The notes beneath the pieces were generated by a model. The model was not told where the DNA came from and did no database searches. It was given only the letters and a program-made list of their open reading frames with translations. A program made the position numbers and the translations under genes. This document shows positions 5,684-6,723 of a stretch of DNA of 6,723 nucleotides, one piece after another. Position 1 is the stretch's first letter. Each line of letters opens with the position of its first letter. Source of the DNA: Dehalococcoidia bacterium (GTDB lineage Bacteria; Chloroflexota; Dehalococcoidia; GIF9; UBA5629); NCBI GenBank assembly GCA_016927965.1, contig JAFGLP010000077.1:1-6723 (forward strand), given 5' to 3'.

Positions 5684-6723
5684 TTAGTCCATGTGCTTCT
5701 TTGAGCTGAGCAGGGTGACATCGGACCAGGCGCAGCCGCCGAACCCTGAAGCCATGGCCACCTTGGCGCCGGGGACCTGTTTTTTCTCAGCTTTACCCAT
5801 GACCTGCAGTGCAGCTTCACCCATCCTGATCAGTCCGGTGGCGCCGATGCAGTTGGTGGCTATAACACCGCCGGAAGGGTTGATTGGCATCTGCCCGTCC
5901 ATCTCCGTGATGCCGCTGCGGATCAGCTCCGGCCCTTCTCCTTCTCCGCAGAAGCTAAAGGCTTCCATCCACATCACCCCTGCCGTGGAAGCAGGCAGGT
6001 ACAGCTCAGCCACGTCGAGCTGCTTCAGAGGCTCTGTAATACCGGTCATCTTATATACTTTTTGTGATGCTACATACTGGGATGTCTCCCTGAAGTCGTC
6101 CATTCCGCCCAGCGCATCCGGCAGATGAGTATAGGGGTGGCTGTCGGCCAACCCGAGCACCCAGGCCGGTTTTTCCGTCAGCTTCTCCGCTTTTAGCTCC
6201 TCTGCGAAGATAACGGCGCAGGCGCCGTCGCTCCTGGGGCACATATCCAGCATCTTGATAGGATAGGAGATATAGGAGGATTTCATTACGTCCTCAACCG
6301 TGATCTTGACCCTCAGGTGTGCATAGGGATTATTGTAGTATGCATTATTATGGTCCCTGACTGAGACCCGGGCGGCGTCCTCTTCGGTGGCGCCGTACTT
6401 TTTCATGTATTGGGTGTAGGGGGCGGCCAGGCCGGAGATGGCGCCGCCGTAGAAGTAGCGCTCAGTGAAGGGGTCGCAGTGTGTGGCGATAGCCGTCGTG
6501 GTATCGGACTCGGAGTTCTGTTCCCAGCCGATGGCCAGCACCACGTCGAACAACCCGGAGGCGACGTAGTAAAAAGCAGCATGCCCGACCGCGCTGCCCG
6601 TGGTGCCGCCGGTGGCTATTTTAATAATATTCTTCATATAGCCGCCCGAACCGTCGATGCTCCACATATCGACATAGTTGATCGATTCGAAGTGGTCCAT
6701 ATTACCTATGACGACGGCGTCTA
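5684..6723 (-). CDS. Thiolase-superfamily protein (SCP2/lipid-transfer type) lacking catalytic Cys and His, 5' end cut by window edge
   Basis: The reading frame stays open from the TAA at 5684 to the right edge (345 residues). The Met at 6700 is internal, because DAVVIGN precedes it in frame as in thiolases; roughly 30-50 N-terminal residues are missing. Counting from that Met, the fold landmarks are the nucleophile loop ATGGTTGSAVGHAA (29-42), VASGLFDVVLAIGWEQ (46-61), PIKMLDMCPRSDGACAVIFA (147-166), INPSGG (273-278), the loop TNCIGATG (282-289) and ASGFGGCAW (317-325). True thiolases have Cys in the first loop and GHPxGATG in the later one; here these are Gly and Asn-Cys, so thiolytic chemistry by the usual mechanism is unlikely. 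The gene is followed after 15 bases by its DUF35 partner. By analogy with Ltp2-DUF35 it could be a retro-aldolase or another C-C lyase on a CoA ester. Substrate unknown. Confidence 0.85.
   Translation of the reverse strand, partial: DAVVIGNMDHFESINYVDMWSIDGSGGYMKNIIKIATGGTTGSAVGHAAFYYVASGLFDVVLAIGWEQNSESDTTTAIATHCDPFTERYFYGGAISGLAAPYTQYMKKYGATEEDAARVSVRDHNNAYYNNPYAHLRVKITVEDVMKSSYISYPIKMLDMCPRSDGACAVIFAEELKAEKLTEKPAWVLGLADSHPYTHLPDALGGMDDFRETSQYVASQKVYKMTGITEPLKQLDVAELYLPASTAGVMWMEAFSFCGEGEGPELIRSGITEMDGQMPINPSGGVIATNCIGATGLIRMGEAALQVMGKAEKKQVPGAKVAMASGFGGCAWSDVTLLSSKKHMD

Noticed and set aside
1..6723. Mobile elements, CRISPR arrays, tRNA or rRNA genes, toxin-antitoxin or defence genes
   Set aside because: No transposase, tandem direct repeats, cloverleaf or recognisable defence domains were found. 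All sizeable coding space is taken up by the seven genes listed.

Overview
The window holds seven genes, all read leftwards (minus strand) and tightly packed; the two outermost run off the edges. The organism is probably a bacterium of moderate GC content. Its promoters resemble sigma-70 sites, its terminators are intrinsic hairpins, and TTG, GTG, ATA and AGG codons are common. A PaaK-like ligase and a thiolase/DUF35 pair alongside housekeeping genes suggest an anaerobic sediment or groundwater lineage such as Dehalococcoidia (Chloroflexota). That placement is a guess from gene style, because the window has no rRNA or marker phylogeny.

In order of transcription, the right end (6723 to about 5157) carries a thiolase-superfamily protein with its start outside the window. 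It is followed after 15 bases by a DUF35 zinc-ribbon/OB-fold partner and then by a strong hairpin terminator. The middle (about 5118 to 3761) is a single-gene unit with its own extended -10 promoter, a PaaK-like adenylate-forming enzyme, and a perfect 12-bp terminator stem. Next (about 3703 to 2641) is a CorA-family divalent metal channel with a good promoter of its own. The left part (about 2528 to 1) is a probable operon: a YhhQ-type queuosine-precursor transporter, a Mut7-C zinc-ribbon/PIN-like RNase protein, and a fused NnrE-NnrD enzyme that repairs hydrated NAD(P)H and is cut off at the left edge. Mut7-C and Nnr overlap by the four bases TTGA.

The thiolase-like protein lacks the nucleophilic Cys and the catalytic His of true thiolases. 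It is paired with a DUF35 protein, as in known non-thiolytic acyl-CoA aldolase complexes. The adjacent PaaK-like protein has lost the Gly/Thr-rich phosphate loop but keeps the rest of the fold's landmarks. Together they look like a catabolic or biosynthetic acyl-CoA module of unknown substrate whose core enzymes have non-canonical active sites; this is the most interesting part of the window. No mobile element, CRISPR array, tRNA, rRNA or long repeat was seen, and no non-coding stretch exceeds about 210 bases.
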